DNA from: an uncultured Bacteroidota bacterium
Lineage (GTDB): Bacteria; Bacteroidota; Bacteroidia; Bacteroidales; P3
NCBI GenBank assembly: GCA_902771735.1
Contig: CACXXO010000001.1
Coordinates: 124,001 to 188,000 of the forward strand
Direction: 5' to 3'
Length of the DNA stretch: 64,000 nt
This document shows positions 49,009 through 57,706 of the stretch, piece after piece; position 1 is the first letter of the stretch; every line of letters begins with the position of its first letter. The position numbers and the translations under genes were made by a program. The notes beneath the pieces are model-generated. The model made no database searches. It was given only the letters and a program-made list of their open reading frames with translations, and was not told the DNA's origin.

Positions 49009-52000
49009 TCAGTTTTCCATATTCTCTTCTGCAGCCAACGGTAATGAGTATTCTTCGTCAATTTGGTAAGGCATAACTGCATGTAAATATGTGGCTAATC
49101 TATTCTTCTTAAAATTCTCGGCTTGCTCGAAGATGGCCTTGAAAACTTCGTCGCGTGTGGCCGGTGGATATTTATGTTTGGCGAGGGTAAGGATGATCTG
49201 CACCTTTAACTGCGCCTTGATGTCGGCTTTCTTGTCCCAGTCAATATACTGGGTCTTGTCATCCACCACCTCTTTCACATCCGTTGCAAGGGCAATATAT
49301 TGTTCCTCTGTGTATTCGTCGACAAAGCCGTATTGCTCTGCCACCGACTTCAGTATGTCATAAAAGGCTTTCACCTCGATATTGGGAATGCCGTCAGGCA
49401 ACACGCTGTCTTTCTTGATTTCCTCGAAGAGGTCAGCCAGTTGTTTGGCGACTTCCGTCACTATCTCGTCGGCCAACACGATGTCGTCTGAGCGATCGTT
49501 GTATTTGTCAATGATACCGTTCAGTCTTTCTGTGAAGCTCACCGCTTTCACCTTGTTGACCTTCTTCACGCTGTCGATGACCCGTTTCAGCAGTTGCTCC
49601 ATCAGTTTCACCTTCGTGTTCTTGTAGGGCAACTTCTTCAGCTTCTCCATATACTGTGTGGCCAGCAGGTCAATCTGTTCGCTGTTATCGAGCCGCATCG
49701 TGTTGATGGCCACCACCTCCTCAGAAATCAGCGCTTCGTTGACAAGCTTCAGCACGTGGCGGTTCATCTGCGAGGCATCGGGCGAATCGCCCGTGGTGGT
49801 CTTGTAGATGACCGAACGTACTCCCGTGAAGAAATGCACGTCATCGACTTCTGATTTTTCTATACGCTCGTCGTTGTTGCACATATTGTAGGCCGACTTC
49901 ATGATGGTGGTGTGCTTCATGAAGCGTTTCTCCAGTTCGTCGGTCTGCTGTATGCGCTCTGCGGCCAGTTGCAAGGTGTCCAGTTGCTCCAATGGGGTGC
50001 CGGTAAAGAACCTGGTGTAGTCGATGTCGTGGAACATCCGGCGTAGCACATCTAGCTCGTCTTTAAACAGTTTGACGGCACTGTCGATGGTCTCCACCGG
50101 CGTCTCGTTCTGTCCGCCGTTGGCATATCTCTTCATCGCTTGGTTGAACTTCTTCTTGATGCCTAGGTAATCGACAATCAAGCCTTTGTCTTTGCCGGGA
50201 TAGTTGCGGTTCACGCGGCTGATGGTCTGGATAAGGGTGTGCATCTGCAACGGCTTGTAACAGTACATCGTGTCGAGACAGGGCACGTCGAAGCCCGTAA
50301 TCCACATGTCCACCACGATGGCAATCTTGAAGTTCGACTTCTCTTCCTTGAATTGCAAGTCGAGCTTCTTGCGGTCTTCGTCGGTGCCGAGCAGGTTGTA
50401 CAGCTCTTCGGGGTCGTCTTTCTGACGGATGAAGACCATCTTGACCTTCTCCATCGGCTTAATTTTCTCGGCCTCCTCTTTGCTGAGTTCTTCCCCGTCG
50501 CCACAAACTTTCACCTCCGCCCAATCTGGACGCTGGGCGACAATCTCCTTGTAGATGGCGTAGCCTATCTCACGGGTGGCGCAGACAATCATCGCCTTGC
50601 CTTTCACGGTGCTGCCCTCTTCTGCGCGACGTTCATAGTGCTGTATGAAATCGACAGCCAGCCGATGGATGAGGTCGGGACTGTTGAGCAGTACGCTCAT
50701 CTGTGTCATCGCCCGCTTGCTTTCCTCAATCTGGTAGTCGGTCGAGCCCTCTTCGGCACATTTGTCGTAGTAGGCTTCTATCTGCTTGATGAGTTCGCTG
50801 TCGGCGAAGACGTGCGAGGCGCGTCCCTCATACATGATGGTCTTGGTGATGCCGTCGTTCACGGCCTCTATCATCGAGTATTCATCCACTATGGGGCCGA
50901 AGACCTCGAGCGTTGGGTCGATGGGGGTGCCGGTGAAGCCCACGTAGGTGGCGTTGGGCAGCGAGTCGCGCAGGTATTTGGCAAAGCCATACGAGCGGCG
51001 CACACCCTTGTCGGTAATCTCCACCTTTTCCTCAAGGCCTGTCTGTGAACGGTGCGCCTCGTCGCTGATGCAGATGATGTTGGCGCGGTTGGAGAGCAGG
51101 TTGATGTCCTTGGAGAACTTCTGTATGGTGGTGAGGAATACGCCACCGCTGGTGCGTCCCTGCAGCTTGTTCTTCAGGTCTTCGCGACTCTCCACCTGCT
51201 CTATCACGCTGTCGCCTACAAACTGCTTGGCGTTCAGCAGCAGGCGCGAAAGCTGGTCGTCCAAGTCGGTGCGGTCGGTGATGAGGATGATGGTAGGGCT
51301 GCACAGGGCCTTGCTCTTCATCAGCAGTCGCGCGAGAAACAGCATCGTCAGCGATTTGCCGCAGCCGGTAGCACCGAAGTAGGTGCCGCCCTTGCCGTCA
51401 CCGCTGGGGTTGAGCTTGCTGTGGTTGAGGATATTCTGGTATAGGGCTCGGGCAGCGAAATACTGCGGATAGCGGCAAATGAACTTGCGCTCGTCTTTCG
51501 AGGTGTCGGGGAAATAGATGAAGTTGTGGACGACATCGATAAGGCGGTCCTTACGAAACAATCCTGCCACCATAGTCTTCAGCGAGGGGATGCCGTTGTC
51601 GGCCTTGTCCTTGGCGTTGACTTTGCGCCAGGCGTAGAAGAATTCGTAGGGGGTGTAGAGTGTGCCGAACTTGTTGTTCACACCGTCGGAGATGACGATG
51701 AAGGCGGTGTATTTGAACAACGCAGGTATGTCGCGGCGGTAGCGGATGGTCAGCTGCTTGTAGGCGTCTTCGATGGTGGTGTTTTGCTTGATGGCGCTCT
51801 TGAACTCAAACACCACTACAGGCAGGCCGTTCAGGAAGATAATGGCATCCGGTATGCGATGCTGGTTCCCTACGATGTCGTATTGATTGACAATCTTGAA
51901 GATATTGTGTTTCTGCTGACTCTCTTCGAAAGCGATGGGTTGGATATAGAGGTTCTGCCGGGTTGCGTCCTCGCGCTTCAGCGAGAAGCCGTCCATTAGC

Positions 52001-52257
52001 AGGTTCATAGTGTGGCGGTTCTCTTCATACAGCGAGCCGCCCGTCCGCTGGGTGATGACGCGGATGGCTGCCTCCACTTCCTGCTCCGTGATGCCGTCGT
52101 TCTTGTAGCGGCTGTGCAGATAGGCCGCAAGGTCGTCGCGCAGCACCACCTCATCGAGGTTGCGCACGATGTCCTCACCCTTGATGTAGTCATAACCCTG
52201 CTCCTGCAGCAGGGTGACAATCGACATCTCTAACTGGCTTTCGTTGAAGTACGGCAT
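49009..52257 (-). CDS. hsdR: Type I restriction enzyme, R subunit
   Basis: A 1082-residue protein. N-terminal nuclease with D137 and E151-x-K153 (RIPDAIIFLNGLPVVVFEFK). Helicase motor with Walker A YFGATGCGKS near residue 295, DEAH box in CISDEAHRSQTG, VGFTGTPID, and QTISRVNRNYPGKDKG (motif VI). It cuts DNA after translocation when sites lack methylation. It is last in the island and begins 2 nt after the stop of the AlbA gene, so it is translationally coupled to it rather than to hsdM/hsdS. Confidence 0.95.
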   Translation of the reverse strand: MPYFNESQLEMSIVTLLQEQGYDYIKGEDIVRNLDEVVLRDDLAAYLHSRYKNDGITEQEVEAAIRVITQRTGGSLYEENRHTMNLLMDGFSLKREDATRQNLYIQPIAFEESQQKHNIFKIVNQYDIVGNQHRIPDAIIFLNGLPVVVFEFKSAIKQNTTIEDAYKQLTIRYRRDIPALFKYTAFIVISDGVNNKFGTLYTPYEFFYAWRKVNAKDKADNGIPSLKTMVAGLFRKDRLIDVVHNFIYFPDTSKDERKFICRYPQYFAARALYQNILNHSKLNPSGDGKGGTYFGATGCGKSLTMLFLARLLMKSKALCSPTIILITDRTDLDDQLSRLLLNAKQFVGDSVIEQVESREDLKNKLQGRTSGGVFLTTIQKFSKDINLLSNRANIICISDEAHRSQTGLEEKVEITDKGVRRSYGFAKYLRDSLPNATYVGFTGTPIDPTLEVFGPIVDEYSMIEAVNDGITKTIMYEGRASHVFADSELIKQIEAYYDKCAEEGSTDYQIEESKRAMTQMSVLLNSPDLIHRLAVDFIQHYERRAEEGSTVKGKAMIVCATREIGYAIYKEIVAQRPDWAEVKVCGDGEELSKEEAEKIKPMEKVKMVFIRQKDDPEELYNLLGTDEDRKKLDLQFKEEKSNFKIAIVVDMWITGFDVPCLDTMYCYKPLQMHTLIQTISRVNRNYPGKDKGLIVDYLGIKKKFNQAMKRYANGGQNETPVETIDSAVKLFKDELDVLRRMFHDIDYTRFFTGTPLEQLDTLQLAAERIQQTDELEKRFMKHTTIMKSAYNMCNNDERIEKSEVDDVHFFTGVRSVIYKTTTGDSPDASQMNRHVLKLVNEALISEEVVAINTMRLDNSEQIDLLATQYMEKLKKLPYKNTKVKLMEQLLKRVIDSVKKVNKVKAVSFTERLNGIIDKYNDRSDDIVLADEIVTEVAKQLADLFEEIKKDSVLPDGIPNIEVKAFYDILKSVAEQYGFVDEYTEEQYIALATDVKEVVDDKTQYIDWDKKADIKAQLKVQIILTLAKHKYPPATRDEVFKAIFEQAENFKKNRLATYLHAVMPYQIDEEYSLPLAAEENMEN

Positions 52258-52259
52258 AG

Positions 52260-54152
52260 TTATTGTTCTTTTACTTTATATTTTTGACCGGGATGATTCT
52301 CTTTTGGAAATAACATCTGTAATACATCCGACATTTGAGGAAGAACCCTATTTCGAATATATGGTTTCGTTTTCCCCAAATACTCAGCGATTTCTGTCGC
52401 CGTTCTCCATTCAGAGCAGTAGGCTATTATCTCACCACGTAGCTTATCTTTGCTCATTCTCGCCGACAATGAGGTTGCACCCTTAGAACTCGAGGTTGCA
52501 CCCTTAGAACTCGAGGTTGCACCCTTGGCGTCCGAGGTTGCACCCTTAATATCCGAGGTTGCACCCTTGGCGTCCAGGGTTGCACCCTTAATATCCGAGG
52601 TTGCACCCTTAGGTCCCGAGGTTGCACCCTTAGCATCCGAGGTTGCACCCTTTAGCGTATAAGTAGTACCACGACCATGTCCCGTTGAATCCAAGAATTC
52701 ATCCTTACATAGTTTTTGCAACAGATGGGTGATGTCTGCAGGATGCATGGCCAACACGTCACGCAGCCGTTCGTTGTTGATGACCTTTTCCGTCAAAGCC
52801 AACGAAAGTACCATAATATCAGATTGTTCCCTATTCTTAAGCCTCGTTCCAAAAGCATGGTTAAGCTCCAAAAGCACCTTTTCGTCAAGCAAGGATTCCA
52901 GGGGCATAACTAGCTCCACCTTGTTGGGTTGGGCTTTTTCTATAGGATATGGACGTTTCCAATTCAGCGTTTCCCATCCTTTTAATATTTTGTCCACTCC
53001 GCTGCCTGCTTTTTCTGCCGATCCTATCATCATGAACATCTGTTGTAGGCTCTTATTTCTACAGACGCTCTCACCTCCTTGATAGTATTGCTGTCTTGAA
53101 ATAAGCATTGTGCCAGGATTGGAGAAGACTATTCTATGAGCATATTTGTTAACCAATAACGAAGACTCTTCGCTATAATCGGCATGAACACATAAGTTGG
53201 CAAAAGCCTCTCGTATAGATTCGTGTGCAGGGGTTTCGTCCCGACGTTGATTGCCTTCCAGTAGAAACGGGGTAGGTATCACCTGCTGTAGCTTAGGCAA
53301 GACTCTACGATAGAACTGGAATAGGTTTGCCTCCCATGTCCCATCCGGACATACGCGGTCCAACCATCTTGTTATAGAAGTATCATCTGGGATCTCCTTG
53401 TAATCGGGGAAGAAATGTGGTGCGCAACTCTGGTCAACGATAGAATCATATTTGCCAAACATAAGCAATCCAGCTAGTGTGAACCCCTCTTCCCCGGTCT
53501 CTCTGTCTTTCCGATAACCACCCAATTTCCGCATCAAAGCTTCGTCGCTCAATGTATGCCAAGGGTGACTGGGCCTTGCTGTAGCGAACAAACGGCGGTA
53601 TTGCTCAAAAGAGGACATGTCGATATCGTCCCACGTGTAGTTCTTCAAGATTCTGCCATCGGCAGGCCTCGTAATATCGGCATCGGCAAACATGCGACTC
53701 ACTTCAACACGACCACACAAGTAGTCTCCCTCGTAGTTGCGGCGGAAAGTACCGTTGAATGCATCCAATGTACAATGTACAGGTCTCTGTTCTCGCTGGG
53801 CTTGGGGTATGTAGAACAATATCACCTTTGCGCCTTCAATCTCCGCCACTTGCACGTCACTGCTCTTCACCAAACAGGAATTAATAGTGTTCTTGTTGTG
53901 TACATTGCTCCAGAAGTCTTTTTGCAATTTGTCGACTTCTTCATCTGTCAAATGATTCAGCGTGTATGTATCGTCCTTCTCTTTCACACCAAGTACTATG
54001 ACACCGCCGTGTGTATTAGCAAAAGCAGAATATGTTTCCCAGAAACTTTTGGGGAAACCGCCTTTGGCAGATTTGAATTCCACTTCATCTGTCTCCCTAT
54101 TCTTCATCAAATTGGAGACAAATATTTGCATATCGTTATAATCGTATGTCAT
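52260..54152 (-). CDS. AlbA/Schlafen-type ATP-binding protein with KGATS heptad repeats
   Basis: The protein has 630 residues from ATG 54152 (MTYDYNDMQIF); ATG 54191 is also possible. The AlbA_2/Schlafen domain is shown by RETDEVEFKSAKGG, FWETYSAFANTHGGVIVLGVKE and LVKSSDV. A GHKL-like C-terminal part of the same family follows (HESIREAFANLCVHADYSEES, IVFSNPGTMLIS, SAEKAGSGVDKILKGW). Then come nine KGATSxx heptads and a final winged-helix (RTATEIAEYLGKTKPYIRNRVLPQM). Such proteins are often called ATP-dependent helicase-like or transcriptional regulators; a defence or regulatory role is inferred from its place inside the type I RM unit. Confidence 0.85.
   Translation of the reverse strand: MTYDYNDMQIFVSNLMKNRETDEVEFKSAKGGFPKSFWETYSAFANTHGGVIVLGVKEKDDTYTLNHLTDEEVDKLQKDFWSNVHNKNTINSCLVKSSDVQVAEIEGAKVILFYIPQAQREQRPVHCTLDAFNGTFRRNYEGDYLCGRVEVSRMFADADITRPADGRILKNYTWDDIDMSSFEQYRRLFATARPSHPWHTLSDEALMRKLGGYRKDRETGEEGFTLAGLLMFGKYDSIVDQSCAPHFFPDYKEIPDDTSITRWLDRVCPDGTWEANLFQFYRRVLPKLQQVIPTPFLLEGNQRRDETPAHESIREAFANLCVHADYSEESSLLVNKYAHRIVFSNPGTMLISRQQYYQGGESVCRNKSLQQMFMMIGSAEKAGSGVDKILKGWETLNWKRPYPIEKAQPNKVELVMPLESLLDEKVLLELNHAFGTRLKNREQSDIMVLSLALTEKVINNERLRDVLAMHPADITHLLQKLCKDEFLDSTGHGRGTTYTLKGATSDAKGATSGPKGATSDIKGATLDAKGATSDIKGATSDAKGATSSSKGATSSSKGATSLSARMSKDKLRGEIIAYCSEWRTATEIAEYLGKTKPYIRNRVLPQMSDVLQMLFPKENHPGQKYKVKEQ
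52474..52652 (-). repeat. 21-bp tandem repeat, 8.5 copies, coding for KGATSxx heptads
   Basis: Units begin at 52474, 52495, 52516, 52537, 52558, 52579, 52600, 52621 and 52642, each with GTTGCACCCTT constant on the + strand and the last ten bases variable (AGAACTCGAG, GGCGTCCGAG, AATATCCGAG and others). Because 21 is a multiple of three, copy changes keep the frame. Confidence 0.95.
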
Positions 54153-54194
54153 TGTGAACTGTTTATTATTGTTCGTATGCGACCAAGTCATTAA

Positions 54195-54332
54195 TTATCT
54201 CATATGGTCCGAAACCGTACGATTATCTACGGCCTGCAAGCCGATGGCGACGCTCCAAGCCTCCGCTCTTTCACGTTGTGCCGGCTCCCCCTGGCGTATA
54301 TACTCGTCAAAATTTAAATATCCATCCTTCAT
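54195..54332 (-). CDS. Short VbhA-like (Fic antitoxin) protein, apparently truncated
   Basis: A 45-codon frame reads MKDGYLNFDEYIRQGEP then AQRERAEAWSVAIGLQAVDN and ends RTVSDHMR. The YLxFDEYIRQGEP and AxxWxxAIGLQxVD blocks match the N-terminal part of Bacteroidales VbhA-type antitoxins. Those continue for about 25 more residues to a helix with NIEGEI that blocks the Fic site. Here that helix is missing. It starts with a good ATG and lies 42 nt before the AlbA gene start, so it could still be translated. Confidence 0.55.
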   Translation of the reverse strand: MKDGYLNFDEYIRQGEPAQRERAEAWSVAIGLQAVDNRTVSDHMR

Positions 54333-54415
54333 TGTCTTATCTTTAAATTATCACATTTTTCTACCAAAATAATATCAAAAAATCACATTTTTCACAATTC
54401 GATTTATTCGTTACT

Positions 54416-54525
54416 CCTTCTATGTCCCTTCTATGATCCTTCTATAACCCTTCTACGATCCTTCGATGATCCTTCGACGATTCTTTATCACTTGTCCTGT
54501 ACTTGTCCCGAACTTGTCTTGCACC
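54416..54525. repeat. 11-nt-periodic element, copy E5 (tandem, no dyad)
   Basis: Ten units in exact 11-nt register: six of the type CCTTC(T/G)A(T/C)GAT (54416-54481), then TCTTTATCACT, TGTCCTGTACT, TGTCCCGAACT and TGTCTTGCACC. All are pyrimidine-rich on the + strand and the mirrored half seen in E1-E4 is absent. It lies exactly between the two VbhA-like fragments. Confidence 0.75.
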
Positions 54526-54529
54526 CAAA

Positions 54530-54676
54530 CTATGATTCCGACACCTGCAGCCCGTCCACCGCCTGCAAGCCGATAGCCACCTTCCAGGCCTCTGCTCGTT
54601 CCCGCTTATGCGGTTCGCTCGCAACAATATACTCGTCAAAGTCCAAATATCCGATCCTTGGTATATCGTTGAATGC
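54530..54676 (-). pseudogene. Second VbhA-like antitoxin fragment, without start codon
   Basis: The frame reads IPRIGYLDFDEYIVASEP then HKRERAEAWKVAIGLQAVDG and ends LQVSES and a stop. It is about 60% identical to the fragment at 54195-54332 and is cut at nearly the same residue. No ATG, GTG or suitable TTG precedes the conserved part. Together the two look like remains of a duplicated antitoxin gene. Confidence 0.5.
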
Positions 54677-54685
54677 TTATCGACA

Positions 54686-55105
54686 TCATCTGATTATTAT
54701 TTGAACGACAATTGCAATCAACGATAATCCCAGCGAAATAAGAGACACTACCAGTGCACTTTTACTTCTTTTATTGCTTTCTATTGCGGTGCGAACATTT
54801 TCGTCCTGCAAATCCAATCTTTCTCTCTCTTTTTGATAACCGCCATCCTGTATGAACTTTATTCCCTTTTGTGTGATATTGGGTATTTGTACATTGTTCA
54901 CGGATATCATCTCGACGTATTTGTCCCCAATCAATCTATCTTGCAAAAACTTTACTTCCCACGGGGCCATAGCCTCATCCTTAAACAATGCAGAGCATAG
55001 AAAATCAAATGTTAGGACACAAAAATCATTCCCGGAAGCATTTCTTTGCGGGACTCGCGATAGCAAGCTATACAGTAGCATATCTAACTTCTGATTGTGC
55101 GTCAT
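54686..55105 (-). CDS. Small wHTH-like protein with C-terminal membrane helix
   Basis: A 139-residue protein. Residues 1-85 look like a winged helix (KLDMLLYSLLSR, YVEMISVNNVQIPNITQKGIKFIQDGG). A charged helix follows, then one transmembrane segment (SALVVSLISLGLSLIAIVVQIII) at the C-terminus. No family could be named. It starts one base after the hsdS stop, so it is translated together with hsdS, which suggests a role linked to the RM island. Confidence 0.6.
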   Translation of the reverse strand: MTHNQKLDMLLYSLLSRVPQRNASGNDFCVLTFDFLCSALFKDEAMAPWEVKFLQDRLIGDKYVEMISVNNVQIPNITQKGIKFIQDGGYQKERERLDLQDENVRTAIESNKRSKSALVVSLISLGLSLIAIVVQIIIR

Positions 55106-55106
55106 T

Positions 55107-56312
55107 TCAATTAATCTTATTATTCCCCATCTTTGCCAAAAGCAAAGATTGTAAATCGGTTAGCTTCGTGTTTTCTTGTTGCATGTTTTTTATGGCACCA
55201 TCTACGATGCCAATATTCATATCGAATTTGGATAATACTGACTTGTTAGGCACAATCACTTCCAATTTTTCAATATTGTAAATGGGCAACTTCGCCTGTA
55301 CTCCCCCGACCATACTCTGTTCTATCGCCTGCTGCCCCTCGTTCGACGAAAGGAACGCATAGAGATAATGATACGATACGCCACGAAGGTCTATCAACTT
55401 CACGCAGTTTTCCGTCAGGTTTGCATTGTCTAACGACTCGTCAATTACGTTCACTCTGCCAATAGTGCCGACAATCGACAATATTATGTCGTTCATATTA
55501 ACTATATATTGCCGTATCTGTTTCTGTACCGCATCACTCACATATTGAAAAGACGAGGTCAGTAGCACATATTTGGAGTTGCACATATCAGCCACCTTGA
55601 TATAGGGGTGGTCGGTTCTTTCTGTTTGCAATTCATCGCCTTTTGGAAGGCGTTTCCCTCCCTTTATTGTTGCAACTTCTCCGAGTTTGGCGAGGTGCCA
55701 GCCGTCGGGAAGGTTTTGTTTGTCGATGCCGGAGACGAAGGTATTGTGGTAGATGGCTTGGGCGGTGGCTTCGAGTTTTTCAATCATCTGATTGTTGAGG
55801 CGGATGCGGCGCGTCAGCGTCTCGTATTCCGACACGATTTCCCGCTGCCGCTCAATGCTTGGAAAATATATAGGCATATCACAAAATGCCTCATAGTTCA
55901 CACCTCCACGCACATCACCACCAGAATAGAACCATAACTCTCTGTCAAACTCTGGACGACTCAACCACATCATTAAATATTCCGGCAACAATTCATTTGG
56001 GTCATTCACCTCAAAAGCATAGTATGCTGACGAGATAATGGCAGGTTCATCATCTTCAAGAATTGATACTGGCAAAATTCCATCACGGCCCACGCTCATA
56101 AACTTGCACCCAAATTGTCCTTTCTTTATCACCTTGTAATTGGAAAGGTCCGTCCCGATAATATTAGCAATCGACGGAAAGAATTTCTTTTCCAATCCAA
56201 CACCCAATAACCGCGTCACCTTCAAATCCCGGTTGCGGACATTCACCTCGCGGATATAATCGCCTAATCTATGTGTTTCGTTTTTCAATATTGTTGCTTT
56301 TATTCTTTCCAA
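55107..56312 (-). CDS. hsdS: Type I restriction enzyme, S (specificity) subunit
   Basis: A 401-residue protein with two target-recognition domains, each ending in a conserved helix (PSIERQREIVSEYETLTRRIRLNNQMIEKLEATAQAIY and the C-terminal SKFDMNIGIVDGAIKNMQQENTKLTDLQSLLLAKM). LPDGWHLAKLGEVATIKGG starts the second half. It reads the bipartite DNA site for HsdM and HsdR. The first available start is TTG at 56312, inside a 39-bp repeat; no ATG lies near the expected N-terminus. The true start may have been changed by insertion of the fic gene. Confidence 0.9.
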   Translation of the reverse strand: MERIKATILKNETHRLGDYIREVNVRNRDLKVTRLLGVGLEKKFFPSIANIIGTDLSNYKVIKKGQFGCKFMSVGRDGILPVSILEDDEPAIISSAYYAFEVNDPNELLPEYLMMWLSRPEFDRELWFYSGGDVRGGVNYEAFCDMPIYFPSIERQREIVSEYETLTRRIRLNNQMIEKLEATAQAIYHNTFVSGIDKQNLPDGWHLAKLGEVATIKGGKRLPKGDELQTERTDHPYIKVADMCNSKYVLLTSSFQYVSDAVQKQIRQYIVNMNDIILSIVGTIGRVNVIDESLDNANLTENCVKLIDLRGVSYHYLYAFLSSNEGQQAIEQSMVGGVQAKLPIYNIEKLEVIVPNKSVLSKFDMNIGIVDGAIKNMQQENTKLTDLQSLLLAKMGNNKIN

Positions 56313-56345
56313 TTCTTTCCAATCTTTTCAAAATTGGAAAGAATT
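56307..56345. repeat. 39-bp repeat A, between fic and hsdS
   Basis: Contains a 12-bp inverted repeat ATTCTTTCCAAT/ATTGGAAAGAAT. It is identical to repeat B (57707-57745) except for one base, and exactly 1400 bp away. Confidence 0.9.
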
Positions 56346-56346
56346 A

Positions 56347-57666
56347 TCAATTCAGAGTTGCCAGTAGTGAATCAAAATTTATGCCCTTGATATAACCTTT
56401 TTTTACCTGGTTTAGAGCGATTTCCTTCAGCAATCCACGCTCCACGAGGCTAACAATATCCTGCTTTGCAGTGGTTGGACTTATGCTGAAGCGTTCTTGG
56501 AGGTCTTTCACCGTAAGAATCTCATTGGCGTCATCCACATACCGTTGTATCACTTGTGCCTGCCTCTCATTGATATATCCCAACCGCATATATTGGTGCG
56601 AATTTCTCTTTTCTGATTGTTTCCGTTGTATATATTCCTTTAATTCACGATAGGCTTGCTCCAATACTTTCATATTGTAGTTTATAAAATAACCCAAATC
56701 CAATCCATCAGCTTCACAATAGAGATATGCTTTCTCGTAGGCATTTTTCGATTTGGCAATCACACGGGAAATGGAAAGGTATTCGGTCATCCAATAGCCT
56801 TGCTTCAACATATACCAATAAAACAATGCGCGCGCAGTACGTCCATTTCCATCAACAAAAGGATGATAGAAGCCTATCATGAAATGGATAACAATACCAC
56901 GAATGACGGGATGGACATAAGGAGTGGAGTTGCTATCGTTAAAGTAGTCGCAAAGGTCTTTGGCAAACTGCTGAATCTCGTCTGCATCAGGGGGAGTATG
57001 TACCGTTTCTCCCGCCATGACATTATATACAACAACGTCGTCCTCTGCTGTTCTGAAACGGCCGGCGTCGTCTTCGTTCTTCAAAGTCTTATCGGTCATT
57101 AGCCGATGAATTTGGAGTAACAACTCGACAGATAGGGGGGTGTCCTTTTGGCTGGAGATGAATTGGATGGTCTTATAATTGTTAACGATCATCTGCTGAG
57201 ACCGATCCTTGGGCTGTTTGTTCTTGCGAAGCATCTCCTTCGCAACTTTTCGGGTAGTGGCTGCACCTTCCATCATACTGGAGTATATTGCCTCCTCCAT
57301 CAAAGAGCTTTTCAAATATTGTTTCTTGCTGTCTTCCGTGATTTCAGGATGGTACATCCAACCTTGCCCGAAGTTCATATCGAACTCATGGCAAAGGCGT
57401 TGCATCTTATTGGTAAAACCAAAAGAAACTGCATATTTATCCCATGTGTATGCAGTCATGAGTATGCGAGAAACCTTTATCCGCTTCCATAATTCCTCTG
57501 CAGAGCAGTTTTCTGGACGTTTTTTGTACTTTACAGTGTCCCAATACTCATACTCTTCATTGGCTTTGTCAATCAAGACATTGACATCGGAATCCTTTCT
57601 GTATCCGTTATTTAGAAACAGTCTTGAAAGGTCTTTCTGCGCTAATTTCGGTGCTAATTCAATCAT
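56347..57666 (-). CDS. Fic-family protein (probable AMPylase) with C-terminal winged helix
   Basis: A 439-residue protein. The Fic core HPFVDGNGRTAR has catalytic H268. An internal inhibitory motif of the (S/T)xxxE(G/N) type lies N-terminal to it (S129 to E133-G134 in IYSSMMEGAATTR), so it is a class II Fic. The C-terminus is a winged-helix (LTVKDLQERFSISPTTAKQDIVSLVERGLL). Fic proteins move AMP or related groups onto target proteins. It lies between hsdM and hsdS with its own promoter and bounded by 39-bp repeats. Confidence 0.92.
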   Translation of the reverse strand: MIELAPKLAQKDLSRLFLNNGYRKDSDVNVLIDKANEEYEYWDTVKYKKRPENCSAEELWKRIKVSRILMTAYTWDKYAVSFGFTNKMQRLCHEFDMNFGQGWMYHPEITEDSKKQYLKSSLMEEAIYSSMMEGAATTRKVAKEMLRKNKQPKDRSQQMIVNNYKTIQFISSQKDTPLSVELLLQIHRLMTDKTLKNEDDAGRFRTAEDDVVVYNVMAGETVHTPPDADEIQQFAKDLCDYFNDSNSTPYVHPVIRGIVIHFMIGFYHPFVDGNGRTARALFYWYMLKQGYWMTEYLSISRVIAKSKNAYEKAYLYCEADGLDLGYFINYNMKVLEQAYRELKEYIQRKQSEKRNSHQYMRLGYINERQAQVIQRYVDDANEILTVKDLQERFSISPTTAKQDIVSLVERGLLKEIALNQVKKGYIKGINFDSLLATLN

Positions 57667-57689
57667 AATTTACCATTTGTTTCTGACTG

Positions 57690-57697
57690 CAAAGATA
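57690..57697 (-). promoter_or_regulatory. Promoter -7 box for the fic gene
   Basis: TATCTTTG followed by CAGTC on the minus strand, 24 nt before the ATG at 57666, directly after repeat B. Confidence 0.75.
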
Positions 57698-57706
57698 CAA
57701 AAAGTT

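Noticed and set aside
52474-52652. CRISPR-like array
   Set aside because: The 21-bp units are adjacent without spacers and translate in frame as KGATS heptads within a long gene.
54442-54639. 65-codon minus-strand frame over E5 and fragment 2
   Set aside because: It is a different frame from the VbhA-like fragment, and its Arg-rich translation has no similarity to any family.
55107-56312. Invertible hsdS system
   Set aside because: There is only one hsdS gene, no partial second copy and no recombinase nearby, so phase variation by inversion is not supported.
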